Positions 35,266 to 46,253 of a DNA stretch of 64,000 nucleotides are shown in pieces; the first letter of the stretch is position 1, and every line of letters begins with the position of its first letter. This DNA is from Pestalotiopsis fici W106-1 (lineage: Eukaryota > Ascomycota > Sordariomycetes > Amphisphaeriales > Sporocadaceae), in contig NW_006917092.1 of NCBI RefSeq assembly GCF_000516985.1, positions 6,141,888 through 6,205,887 of the forward strand, in the 5' to 3' direction. Under the pieces are notes generated by a model. That model searched no databases. It was not told the origin of the DNA and saw only the letters and a list, made by a program, of their open reading frames with translations. A program made the translations under genes and the position numbers.

Positions 35266-35755
35266 GCTATTAAATATTTAAGCTTTTACGGAAATTATTG
35301 CTTATTACCCGATATTTTAAATTTTTATTTAAAATATTTTATTTTTTGTAAATTTAATAAAAAGCGGCTTATTATAATATAATTAAAATAATTATATTTA
35401 AGAAATTTATAGCTTAAGCCGAATTATTTTATATTTTAATTATTTCTTTTATTTAAGCTTTCGCTATAATTATTTTTTATTTATTAATTTAATTAATAGC
35501 TTTTTTAATATTTTTAAAGTTTAAAAGCTTTTAAATATTTTATTATTATTATTTTTTTATTATTTATAGCTAATTTATTATAGCGAGCCTTTAAATTTTT
35601 ATATTATTTATATAAAAGCTTATTAATTAAATAATACGTAAAAAAAAGTTTAAAAAAATCGTTATTATTATTTATTTTGTGATTTCTTTAATCGCCGTAT
35701 ATTATTTAGCGTATATAGCCTTTTTTATTTTATAATAATTATAATTGTCAAATGA

Positions 35756-37187
35756 TGGATTATGGTTCCCATACACTAGGGTGTGCTTAAGCACACGGAT
35801 TAACGCCATAAAATTTAAATAAATATACGGGACCTCCCGGGGATTAGCCGGGGCCACTTAAATAAGCGTATATTTTATTAAAACTAAAAGGCGCAAAATA
35901 TAAATTAATATATTACACAATTAACATTTATATTAAATTAATTTAAACTCTAGTAAGAAAGCACCACCTTAATTAATAATAATTAAAATTAAATAATTTT
36001 TAATTTTTTTTAATAAAATCCGTAATCGTTTATTTTTTATTTTTTTTATTTTAAATGCTCGGATCGTCGCTTATATTTATAATTTTAAAGGTAATAGCCG
36101 CGGTTTTTATATATTTAATTTTTTTAATATCCGGTTTAATTAAAAATTTAATTAAAATTATTTTATTTTTAAGGTAATTAATTAATCCGGTAATTTATGC
36201 TTAAATTTAAAACGTATATTTTTAATTAATTTAATCGGAGGTTATTTTTAGCGATATCGTTAAGCCGATTCCGGCTTTTTTCGTAATTATTATTTTCGTA
36301 ATTTCGGCGAAGGCATTAAAATTTTTAATTTTTAATTAAAATGTTCTAAGGTATGATTGGTGGATCATAAACTTAGGCACAGGGAAGCGTTCATATAATT
36401 CGTAGAATCAGGCCGTGGAGGGTAGTTATAGGGCTGTATAACTGATTTATTAAAGCTTAAGGAAAGAATAACTAACTACGGAGGAATAACTACCTTTTAT
36501 ACCCATAAAATCAACCAATAAGAACATTCTAAAATATATTACTAATAAACTGGATTTATAATTAAGTTAATTAGTAATAAGGTTGATTTATAATCGAAGA
36601 AACCATCGAAATCTATGGATTTCTATGGTGTGGGTTACCCTGTAACCCTGGGACCACTGTGGCCAGGTGCACTGGCCACACTTAGTGGGGCTTGATCCAG
36701 TGGAACGTTCCACTGGATTCCAGTGGGTTCCAGTGGCCATAGTGGCCACAACAGTCAACTGTAATGACTTGTTGACTGTACAGCACTGTGAACAGTGGCT
36801 GTAAGTGGTGCTGTACTAACTGTAGGTCAGTACAGGGTAAGTTCCACTGATTTCCCATATATCGTTATTTAACGATATCTCGATGGGTTTTATAGCTGTT
36901 ATAACGATATGATATGCGTTATAAAGCTAATTTTATGCACTATACGATGCTGTATTAACATCCGTGCAACATAAAATAATACTTTTTTATTAAAATTTAA
37001 ATTAATTTAATATAAATATTAATTATATAATATATTAATTTATATTTTACGCTTTTTAATTTTAATAAAATATACGCTTATTTAAATAGCCCCGGCTAAT
37101 CCCCGAAAGGTCCCGTATATTTATTTAGACTTTATAGCGTTAATCCGTGTGCTTAAGCACACCCCAGTGTATGGGAACCATAATCCA
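35756..37187. mobile_element. DNA-transposon-like element with long terminal inverted repeats, interrupted by an LTR
   Basis: The ends are inverted repeats of at least 200 bases: 35756 to about 35972 against 37187 to about 36977, starting TGGATTATGGTTCCCATACA and including the palindrome GTGTGCTTAAGCACAC in each arm. Without the 635-base LTR insertion the element is about 800 bases, so it is non-autonomous, a MITE or fold-back type. The right arm is more A/T-shifted than the left. A target duplication could not be fixed with confidence. Confidence 0.65.
36342..36971 (+). mobile_element. Solo LTR with 5-base target duplication
   Basis: 630 bases starting TGTTCTAAGG and ending CGTGCAACA, with the TGTT...AACA inverted termini of LTRs. 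It is flanked by perfect TAAAA direct repeats at 36337-36341 and 36972-36976. It has no internal coding region, so a full retrotransposon was removed by LTR-LTR recombination. Most of it keeps normal base composition, so it is younger than the surrounding RIP. Superfamily (Copia or Gypsy) cannot be told from the LTR alone. Confidence 0.8.
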
Positions 37188-37199
37188 CCATCTAATAAT

Positions 37200-37954
37200 A
37201 AGAATATGTATTCGGGGTATATATTTTGAAATTTGCTTCGGAAAGCTTGCCTATCGCTTTTAGGCTGCGGAAATCGATAGCGGTAACATATCTGCTGCGA
37301 TGTCCCGCGTCGCTCGCGTTGCCGCATTCGGAACCATGCTTTTCGCTGTTCCGAGATAGTCCAGTGTAGAATTGACTACGCCCGAGAAATGCACGGCAGA
37401 AGATAAGCCGAGATATTGCGGCTTACGGCCGCTAGCTGTTTTAAGGCAGAGAAGGGCCACCTTATTGCTTAATATCGCTATTTGCTGCGCCATCATCGAC
37501 GCTACGCGCCCCATTGGCTATTCCATCATCGTGCTGGGTGCCAGGTGGAGGAGGAGATACCGCGTCTAAATGGTCGAGGGTGACTTGAGGCCGTGGGTGC
37601 CCTTTTATGTATGCTATACGGGCCTCCCAGGGAGCGAATGTAGTCTTGGGACGATGAAGGCTCGTGATAGGATCTTCAATGAGACATTCCCAAGACGATG
37701 CGTCGGCGCTAGACACCCATTGGCAACGTTAGTCCTGGTATAGTTTCTGTAGCTTTGGTGTTTGTCCTTGAAAATATTACTGGGCTCATCAGCATCAGAT
37801 ACCTAACTTGGCGGAACTGATGAGATTGCGACCTAGGAAATGTGGTAAGCACCTTTAATTAACGCTGCTTACAATTGATGCATGCTATGTAGCATCGTCC
37901 GCTCACCACGCGTGGCCGCTTGGCAGGGGGCGATTCAGAGGCCGGGGCAGTCAT
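37200..37954 (-). pseudogene. Truncated Zn2Cys6 transcription-factor gene
   Basis: From Met 37954 the frame reads a basic start with PPAKRPRVVSGRCYIACINCKQR, the first half of a zinc cluster, then stops at 37859. Further left, RCQWVSSADASSWECL (near 37716) resembles the last Cys of the cluster and the linker. QYLGLSSAVHFSGVVNSTL (about 37350) resembles the sequence before a fungal_trans domain. The exon with the middle cysteines is missing or decayed, frames do not join, and the gene is cut off at about 37195 by the mobile-element island. No distal half is found on the other side of the island. Confidence 0.6.
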
Positions 37955-40617
37955 TCTAGCGTAGACATCCGAGTTTTGACATACATGCGGCTGTAATGGG
38001 TAGTAGTATTCCAAGGTATGTAAACTCGGAGTCGATGGGTAATTGATGACGGTGTGTGGGTGTGTTCCCGTCTTTGCCGCGGCGTGGCGTGGAAGGCGAA
38101 GATCACAGTGTGCGAGCTCCACTAAACGGAGCTCTGAGTGTACCCAGCTGCAGTCTGATGGCTATAACTGTGTTTCTTTAGCAAGAGACACCTTTGGTAT
38201 TTATTATCGACGGCAGACAGTTTGATAGCATGAGTACAAATTCTGTATGCCAGCAGCAAATGCAGCTCACGTCATGATTTCTTCCCCAAAATTCAATGGT
38301 TGTTTCTTTGCATTGCTCTTTTTGTACCGCGAATACATAGATCCATGGATATATCATATCATCAGCACCCGTGGACACTAGGTACCTAGCTGATAAATGT
38401 AGTAGGTCGTTGGCGTTCTGTTGTTAGCATAACGACCTTCGAGTAAGCTGTACCTTCAGGCTACCTGTCCATCACACTACTGAAAATATTATTCTTAAAT
38501 AAAGCATGGAGAAACAAGCACAACCCAAACATTACTGCATGTCTACAGAGTACAGAATAAAAAGGCTCCCCAAGGCAGATAGTACATAGCAAATGTACAG
38601 ATCTTGTTCACGACTGGCAAGTTCGCCATGTCACACCGAGGCTACACAAATCATTGCTTTTTGTCGCTAGTTGATCATTGGATCTTGATTCTTTTTTTTT
38701 CTCTAGTGTCGGGGTGAGCGGGGTTTCACGAATTGCTCGTGGTCGGTACCAGCCAACCTGCAGCGGCGATGATTGATCCCGGCCCCGTAACCCCCCATGC
38801 TCCCGAAAGCAATTCAGAAGATCTCGTCGCCACATTTCACCAAAGTACGAAATACTCATGACCTGTCCATCCAGGAGATTGGTAACATGGGGGTTTTTTG
38901 TTCAAGGGATCACTTGATGGGACTTTATCTGGACTGCATACCTGCAACACAAGTACTTGACAGTCGCAATTATGTAGTCCTGGCCATGGACTCCAACTTT
39001 CGACCCATGAATGGAGCAATGTCATCTGCGGAGTTTGCGCAGCATGATGCATGCTGCAGTATCACACACTCTGTACGCGTTCAGTAAATGGTCTCGTCTC
39101 GTATCCCAACAAGCGAAGACAGAGATCAGGACTCGTGGCAGTGGTGCGAAAGGTGCGTCCCGGAGCCTGTTCCAAGGTGGATCTCCTTTTGATGGCAACG
39201 AAATGGATGATGATTCGCGAGTTCCACCCCATGCATATGGGCGACGACCCTGCGCCTCTGCCATTTCGGATGCCCTGCCTAGGCCTTACTTGTTCGATCA
39301 GACAGATCTCGGGATCGATTTGATCAAAGTTTCTAGCAGTCGTAGTGCATCTCCCGCGCGGTCCCTGGTGCAACAATTGGCTGGCTCGAGGCCCGAGGAG
39401 ACCATGCACTCGCCCACCCCCTGGCACGTAGCAGCAACCAAGTGCACCCTTGGCATACGCTGAGTGGGCTGAAAACTAAACTGACCCTGCCGACTGTCCT
39501 TTAGAGGGCCTGCTGTTGTAGTGTAGTGCCTAAGTACCAGCTCACGGAATATACAGGCTCAGGGTACTTTTTCTACTATCGCGACATGACGCGGTAACAT
39601 CAAATTTCGTGTCAAGTTACGGTCGGCCTCGACAGCTACCAAACTTGCAATGCTTCAAGAGGGTACGGACTAGGGATGGCACCGATTGCAGCGCATCAGA
39701 TCATAGAATATATATCGCCGCTAGCAGCCTTGACAAGATTAGCCTACATAGAATGTTTTCCCCCAGCCAGCCCTAGTGATCGCAGTGTTTATGCGGGTGG
39801 TGTAGGATGTGGGATGGCACTACGCGATACGTTCGCTTCGTCGACGCAGTGACCCATCGTTCGTTCATTCGTCCATCCTGTGAAGCAGCGACCGATTATA
39901 CGCCCAAATATAGGAAGAGCTGAGCAAGCAGACAGGCCCATTGTAGATCCTTCTGCTTCACTTTACAGAATGAGACAATGCCTGCACAATCCTTTTATCT
40001 CAGAGCTGAATATGATGGATACCCGACTTGTTTACGAGGTGTGCGACGATTGTACCTTGCTCGAGGCAGTGTGCCCTGAACAAGAAGGAGGTGACAATAA
40101 TTACCTTGGATGGCAACATGGTTTGGTAGGTATTGAGCTGAGAGAAACATGCAGCGTTGCCTTTGGTGTCGCTCAGGTATTCCGAATACTACTTTTTTTT
40201 CTTAAACAACGTGGGGGATCATGGATCAAATTCATGTCTTGTCGCTAATGTGACCAGGGGTTCACCCTGGACAGGCCGATCTGTACTGGCCTGTACGTAC
40301 TACTGCCGCCGCCGCCCCTCCAACAAGGGAGGTGGTAGGTAAGTAATGTAGGTCAATCAAGTCCTGGGACGAAGAGAAGAAAAAAGAAGGTTTAGTCCAG
40401 TGGCCCCGCGGCCTCCAAAGACCCAAAATGGTTCCTGCCCGGCGTCGTTTTACAACCAAGAGATACCCAAGGTATTCCTTGCCGGCGGCTTTTTCAATCC
40501 CATCATTTCCTTCGTCTCATCATTTTGCGCAGCAGAAGATCTTCTGTCGAACGTCGGTCGATTGTGGCCCATAGCACCGCAACCTGAGGAGTCTGTCGCC
40601 CGGAGCCCGCGCGCGCC
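37955..40617. other. Long non-coding region upstream of the 40618 regulator
   Basis: About 2.6 kb. The open frames at 39011-39463 and 39880-40248 have no domain. It probably includes a long promoter and 5' untranslated region of the next gene. I see no gene I can support. Confidence 0.45.
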
Positions 40618-42852
40618 ATGAATACGTCTCCCGACTATGCCCAACCGGGCCCAAACCAATTTCACCATGGCGCGCCCTCCATCTATAGTAGCAGTAGCAG
40701 CAACGGCGTTGGTGGAGAGGTCCCAATCACTGCACAGCTTCTGCGCGGCCCGCCGCCGCCTCCTCCGCCTCCGCCAACGGCCACGGCCACGGCAGCGACA
40801 GCAGCAGCAACAACGACAACAGCCGCACCTTCTGCCACCGGAGAACCAAAACAGTCTGGCCCAACCGTCCCGGCCGCATGTCTTGCTTGTGTGAGTCCCC
40901 GCTCAGAGACACATGTTCCCGTCCCCATCGTGGCCGTCATTTTTATGCGATTGATGACTACATATTGTGTAAAGTTCCCCCCTCACTGACATTCATATCA
41001 CCCTGAAAAGCGCTCCAAGCATCTCAAATGCGATGGTGGTAACCCATGCGCACGCTGTCAAGCAAGCGAGTCAATATGTCAGTACGTAGCCTCGCGGCGT
41101 GGGTACAAGGGACCCAGGAGAAATGGAACCCAGAACCCGAACAAGAGGCACGCTGCCGCATCTGATGATGGGTCACCAAATTCCAATGGCAGTAATGAGT
41201 CGTGTCCCATGTTACTGGGTGCAGGCGTCGCAACTCCAGCAGCACCCAGCCTATCTGCCTTCAATCCGGGTCTCGGAATACCAGAGACGCCCATGTCAAC
41301 CATTGGGGCTACTCCCAGCTACTCTGGCCTCCAAATATACAGACAACCATACCTGGATGCGAATGGGGCCCTGGTTGACATCAACCCACGAAAGGCGCCG
41401 CAGACAATAGCGGAGCGCTGTATCGACTCATTCTACTTCCACTTCTTTCCGGGCCACCCTTCTGTCTTGCCAAAAGACTACCTGCTGCGGATCGCCGAGC
41501 AAAGAAATATCGAGCATCTGCTAGCAGCCATGAGATGGGCCGGCTCGCTATACTTTGAAGTCGGACCTACCCGTGCAACCTTTTTCGAAGAAGCCATGCG
41601 TCTCATGTATGCCAAAGACGTACCAAAGGATGGATTCCTCGTACAAGCAATGCTCATTGTTTTGGTCGGCTTGGATGGAAGTTGCCAGCAAGAGAGGGCA
41701 AGAGACATACTGTCAGATGCGGAGCGCATCGCGATTGAAATTGGTCTCTTCCAGAGATCGTTTGCAGCCATACACGGACAGGGTATACCGGTGATAGAGG
41801 AGAGCTGGCGACGGACCTGGTGGGATCTCTTTGTTGTGGACGGCATGGTTGCTGGCGTGCATCGACAGACCAACTTCCTGCTCTTCGACATTGTTGCTGA
41901 TGCAGGACTTCCGTGTGAAGAGCATCAATATCTCGCAGGGGTATGTAACAGACCATTGTCAGCAGCTGATATCCACTAACATTGTATAGACGATTCCGCG
42001 ACCATTGTACCTTGACGACTTTGATAACGATATCTTCAGCGGCGAGGAGTATGAGTTCTCCTCTTTTGCTTATCGAGTTGCATCCATCAGAAATCTTGGG
42101 CGCATGATGCGTCTCCCAGAGAGTGTCTTTCCTGGTGATAATAATGTGGACCGGGTGGAAAATTTCCTGTCCAATTGGCGTATGCATCTGCCGGCCTCAA
42201 AGCGGGATTGCCTTAACAAGGACATGAAGCTAGATGAGATGATGTTCCAGGCTTGGATGATCAACCACGCGTAAGTTTCTGGTGCACGTGTCAAAATGTC
42301 TTTGCTAACAGAGTTAAAACTAGTTGCTCCATCATGCTCCATCAGCCACTCTCACAGCTAGACTCTTCGCCTGCACGTGATGTAACTTCGTGTGCGCCAT
42401 ATCAAATGGTCCGTAGTGGCGACACTTTCAACACCCACACACGGCATATAGTCACCGCGGCGGCCGAGATTAGCAAAATGGTGACCTACGCTGTGCCAAT
42501 AACGTGTCATACGCATTTCTTCACCTGTGTTCTCACGCTGTCTTCGATTGTGCATCTGAGCAAGTGGGCTCTCTGGTTTGTGCAGAATGATGACGACCTG
42601 CGGCAGCAGATCCGTCTCAACATTGGAGCTCTGAACAAGCTGAGCACGGTGTGGTCAGCAGCATCGCGGGCATCCGGTCAAGTCAAGGGAGTTGCGCAGG
42701 AAATCTTCCGCTCCAAGAAGGCTGCTCAGCAAAACAATGCTTCATTCTGGGTCGGCTTTACCCAGGAAGAGATCATCAGCAGTATGGCTGCTGACGAGAC
42801 AATCATGAGCGAAATCAACACAATGCTCGAGCCCGTGACAACATCGGGGTGA
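40618..42852 (+). CDS. Zn2Cys6 / fungal_trans transcription factor, 670 residues
   Basis: Exons 40618-40890, 41011-41940, 41990-42270 and 42324-42852, GT-AG with consistent phases. The N-terminus is low-complexity (Ser runs, nine or more consecutive Pro, then Ala/Thr repeats). The zinc cluster is split by intron 1: Cys88, Cys91, then RSKHLK, Cys98, DGGNP, Cys104, Cys107, Cys114. From about residue 180 the fungal_trans (xylanase-regulator-type) domain begins (CIDSFYFHFFPGHPSVLPKDYL, then WRRTWWDLFVVDGMVAG and RQTNFLL). It acts in the nucleus as an activator or repressor of unknown targets. It sits 8 kb from the metabolite cluster across a transposon island, so a link to it is not implied. Intact. 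Confidence 0.92.
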
Positions 42853-44225
42853 TTTGCTTTTCGGGTTAGGCGATTATGTGATATCAAACATCTACGAGCA
42901 GAAGGAGGCTTCATGAACATTTCTGTTGCTACTTCATGATATTGAGAATTTTGAGACGAGCGGTCACGCCAAGGCATTAATTAGGATAACGGGACAATGA
43001 TTACTGGCCATTGGGTACAAGGTTCATTGGACTGGCAAAAACTAGGTGTTGGGTTGTCATAATAACTGATCTCCCCCAGGCGTCGGTCGAGGCACGCCAT
43101 GGGAAGCGCACTGTCGTTTGATTACTGTACTTTGTTTGAATGTGTATAGGTTTCGTCGATTCGATAATCTTCTTCGGGTGTGGTCAAATTACGCACTCGT
43201 ATTGAAAATAGCGTACCTAAAAGAAAAGAGAATCGTGTTCTCAATCCACTCGAACCTGCAACTCGAATATGCACCAGGCAATAGAGCGTCGTAATGATGC
43301 ACTGGCGACGCTCAAATTGATTACAGTGCAGAGCAGCTAGTGAGACTAGCACTCTCGGTCAACTAAAAAGCAATAACCAGTAGTAGAGACAAACTGGGGC
43401 AGTGTAAGCGAGAATACCCGGCTGTTTCGTTTAGCGAGTCTGCTCGCAGGTCGCGTAAAGTAGCAACATTTGTTTGTTGCAAGAAGATCCATATCATTAT
43501 TTTGTGAACAAAATATACAAAGGTTTGATGCGATAACGAATCTTTGCATAAGAGTATATTCTCAATTAGCTTTTTCCCACTTCACCTGTGCGTATCACAA
43601 TGTGCTATTCAGAACCATGCTTGGATTCAAGCTAAGCTTATCTTCTCTAGTGCACTGTCCGTTAGCGTTGCTGCGATTGCCACAGCCCCGTCTTCTATTT
43701 CATATGCTGTTCAATTTACATTCTTGTTAGCGGATGTCGAGGCGACTATACTTGTGGACATCTATAGTCAAAACTGATATCATATTCGCCATTGTGTAGG
43801 TATATATCAAATTCTATACGAGACGAGTGTATCAGTATTGCCCTCCGATATAATCGGGTTCACTGTTGCGTCGTCAAAACTATGGCCGACATGTAGTTGA
43901 CCGCGAGCTCGAATCCTCTGCAAATACCGTCGCTACCTACTTAGAGATCCTATCTCTGCGAACAAAGGTCGTGAGTTTTTCCACTTCTCAATGATTGCAA
44001 CATAGTCAAAGTCTGGCCCAGCCGGTTCTATAAGTTCCACAGTACCTCAATGGAAGCCCTCATCAGCAGGCGAGCCTCTATTCTGCCTCGCGGCACGGAA
44101 TATCCACCAGTATTTTCACATCGCATCCAGGCACTCTGGCATCTGTTATGGACAGACAGAGAGACTTGCTCTGGTGATAATTCTGCCTTGGGCATAGCGT
44201 ATTACGCATTTGTCGAAACGGCAGA
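42853..44225. other. Non-coding stretch
   Basis: About 1.4 kb between the regulator and the Fot1-like element. No recognisable gene. The 86-codon frame at 44050 runs into the transposon and has no domain. Confidence 0.45.
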
Positions 44226-44227
44226 TA

Positions 44228-46085
44228 ACGTCCCCAACCTACATCCGGACCACCCCCACATCCGGACCACCCTGAAAATCCCTCACCACATTTTTAACCA
44301 CCACTTTTAATTTTAAATAACTTCATTAATATTACTTTAATTGCTTTAATTATTAATATATAGCTTAGTTATTTATAAATGCCTTAATATATAAAAAATA
44401 ATATTTATAACGCTTTCGAGGCTATTTTTTAGGGTAAAAATATTCGCTAAGCCGCATATAAATTAAGAGTGCCAAAAATTATATTTATACGTCGCATTTA
44501 AGGAGCGCAGCTAAAAAATATTGCTTTTTCCGATTATTAAAGGCTATTTATAATTTAAAAAAGCAATTTAGCTAAATAAATTAAAATTTAGGCTAATTTA
44601 AGGCTGCCCTTAATTTATTAATAATTAAAGGAGTTTATAAAGCGCGTTTTATAAAATTATAAGGATTTTTAACCTTTTAGGAAAAATTAGGTATAATTTT
44701 TTATTAAAAGGAACCTATTTATAAAAGTTTAAAAAAGCAAAGCTATTAATTTATAACGCGTTAATAAAGCCTTAATTAATATAATTAGGCAATAATTTAA
44801 GCACTTCGCTATATTTAAAATTATGGCTATTAAGGCTATAAATCGATATAATATAAACGAAATTAGTATTTTTAAAGGAAAGGGGTTAAATAAGCTTATT
44901 TTCGGATTATTAAAAACGCGTTTTATTCGAAAAAAACAGCTTAGATCGCGTGCGTAAACGTTTTTTATTAAATATATTTCTGCGATTAGCAAAATATTAC
45001 CTTTATTAATAATATATAAAGGCAAAACCGTTTAATAATAATAATTTTTATTAAATTTAACTCCGTACGAATCCTAAAAATTTACGGTAATAAAAAATAG
45101 ATAAATTTCGGATTTTATAGCTTTCGAATAATTAAATAAAATTTTTATTTTTTATATTTAGCTAAAAAACTTTTAAAAAGTTAAATTATTTATTTTAGAT
45201 AAATATAAAAGCTATAAAACTACGGATTTTATATATAAATATTATACGAATAAAATATATTTATTTTTTTTGCCGCCTTATATATTATATATTTTTTAGC
45301 CTTTTAATTAATTAGTTTTCGGCTTTTTTAAAGCGGCGTATAAAAAAGAACTTGGATTATTTAGTAAATAAGATGCTAATACCGTTATAAGCAAAAGGAA
45401 TTTCGTAATATATTATAGCAAAGCACGGAAATTAGCCCTAATAAGCAAAAATATTACTAATAGCTAAAAATAAATTAAATTATAGCTTATAAATATAGCT
45501 AAGCCTTTAATAAGCCTTTTATTATTTAAAAATATAATTATTTCCGCAAAATAAACCGTATAAGGCTATAAAAGACTTTTAGATAATAAAGTAAATAAAA
45601 AATAAATAGCAAATATATTAGTAGTTACGTAAATTACTCTTAAAAAAAGGAATAAGTTACGTAATTAATTCGAATTATTTAGCAAATTTAATAACGATAC
45701 GCATACGTAACGATTGCTATTTCGGAAAATTTAAAAAGGCTTCGATAAAAAGGATTATTAATTAGCCGTTACGCAACGTACGATCGAAGCATTATAAGCG
45801 CAGGTTAATGCTAATAAAGCTAAGAAACGTAAAAAGGTTAAAATAAGCCCGAATTCGAAATTCGCCGGGATTAAAGCTATTCGGAGGGCTTAAATCGAAG
45901 CTGGTAAAATTAAAATTAGCGCAGATAAATTCGGCGACTCTAAAAACCCCAGTAATAGTGAAGAATGCATTATTGTGGCATCGTAATTGATATATCAAAT
46001 AATTAAAGTTCATGGGTTGAGATTTAAGTGCATTGAAATTGGGTGGTCCGGATGTGGGGGTGGTCCGGATGTAGGTTGGGGACGT
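44228..46085 (+). mobile_element. Fot1/pogo-like (Tc1-mariner superfamily) DNA transposon, dead interior
   Basis: 1858 bases with perfect 45-base terminal inverted repeats, starting ACGTCCCCAACCTACATCCG and each holding two CATCCGGACCACCC units. TA is duplicated on both sides (44226-44227 and 46086-46087), the mark of this superfamily. The length fits Fot1-class elements. The interior is extremely AT-rich. Near the right end the plus strand still reads a transposase-like C-terminus (about 45780-45990: QVNANKAKKRKKVK, then KFAGIKAIRRA and SADKFGDSKNPSNSEE) with TAA where CAA (Gln) is expected. The element cannot encode a transposase but might be moved in trans. Confidence 0.85.
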
Positions 46086-46253
46086 TAGTGTACAGCCTCA
46101 CCGGGCGTAACGTCCAAGGCGGGGTAAACGCCCAACCAAAGAATAAGATCGTTTCCCTGGCCATGGTTCTTTTCATCTCCTTTCAAATTTGTCTCCATCG
46201 TTGCCGGTCGATAGTTTGTCGCGATATGTACCATATCGCAATTCCAGAAGACG

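Larger units (their letters stand above)
33850..37195. mobile_element. AT-rich, RIP-affected island of nested mobile elements
   Basis: Composition changes sharply at about 33850 to very AT-rich sequence dense in TAA/TTA, and returns to normal at about 37195. No open frame of use remains. It contains an 80-base direct repeat, two LTR copies and a long-TIR element, listed separately. A short island of normal composition (36350-36900) marks the younger LTR. Such islands are typical of RIP on repeats in Pezizomycotina. Confidence 0.85.

Noticed and set aside
39011..39463. 150-codon open frame upstream of the 40618 regulator
   Set aside because: Overlapped by open frames on the other strand and without any recognisable motif.
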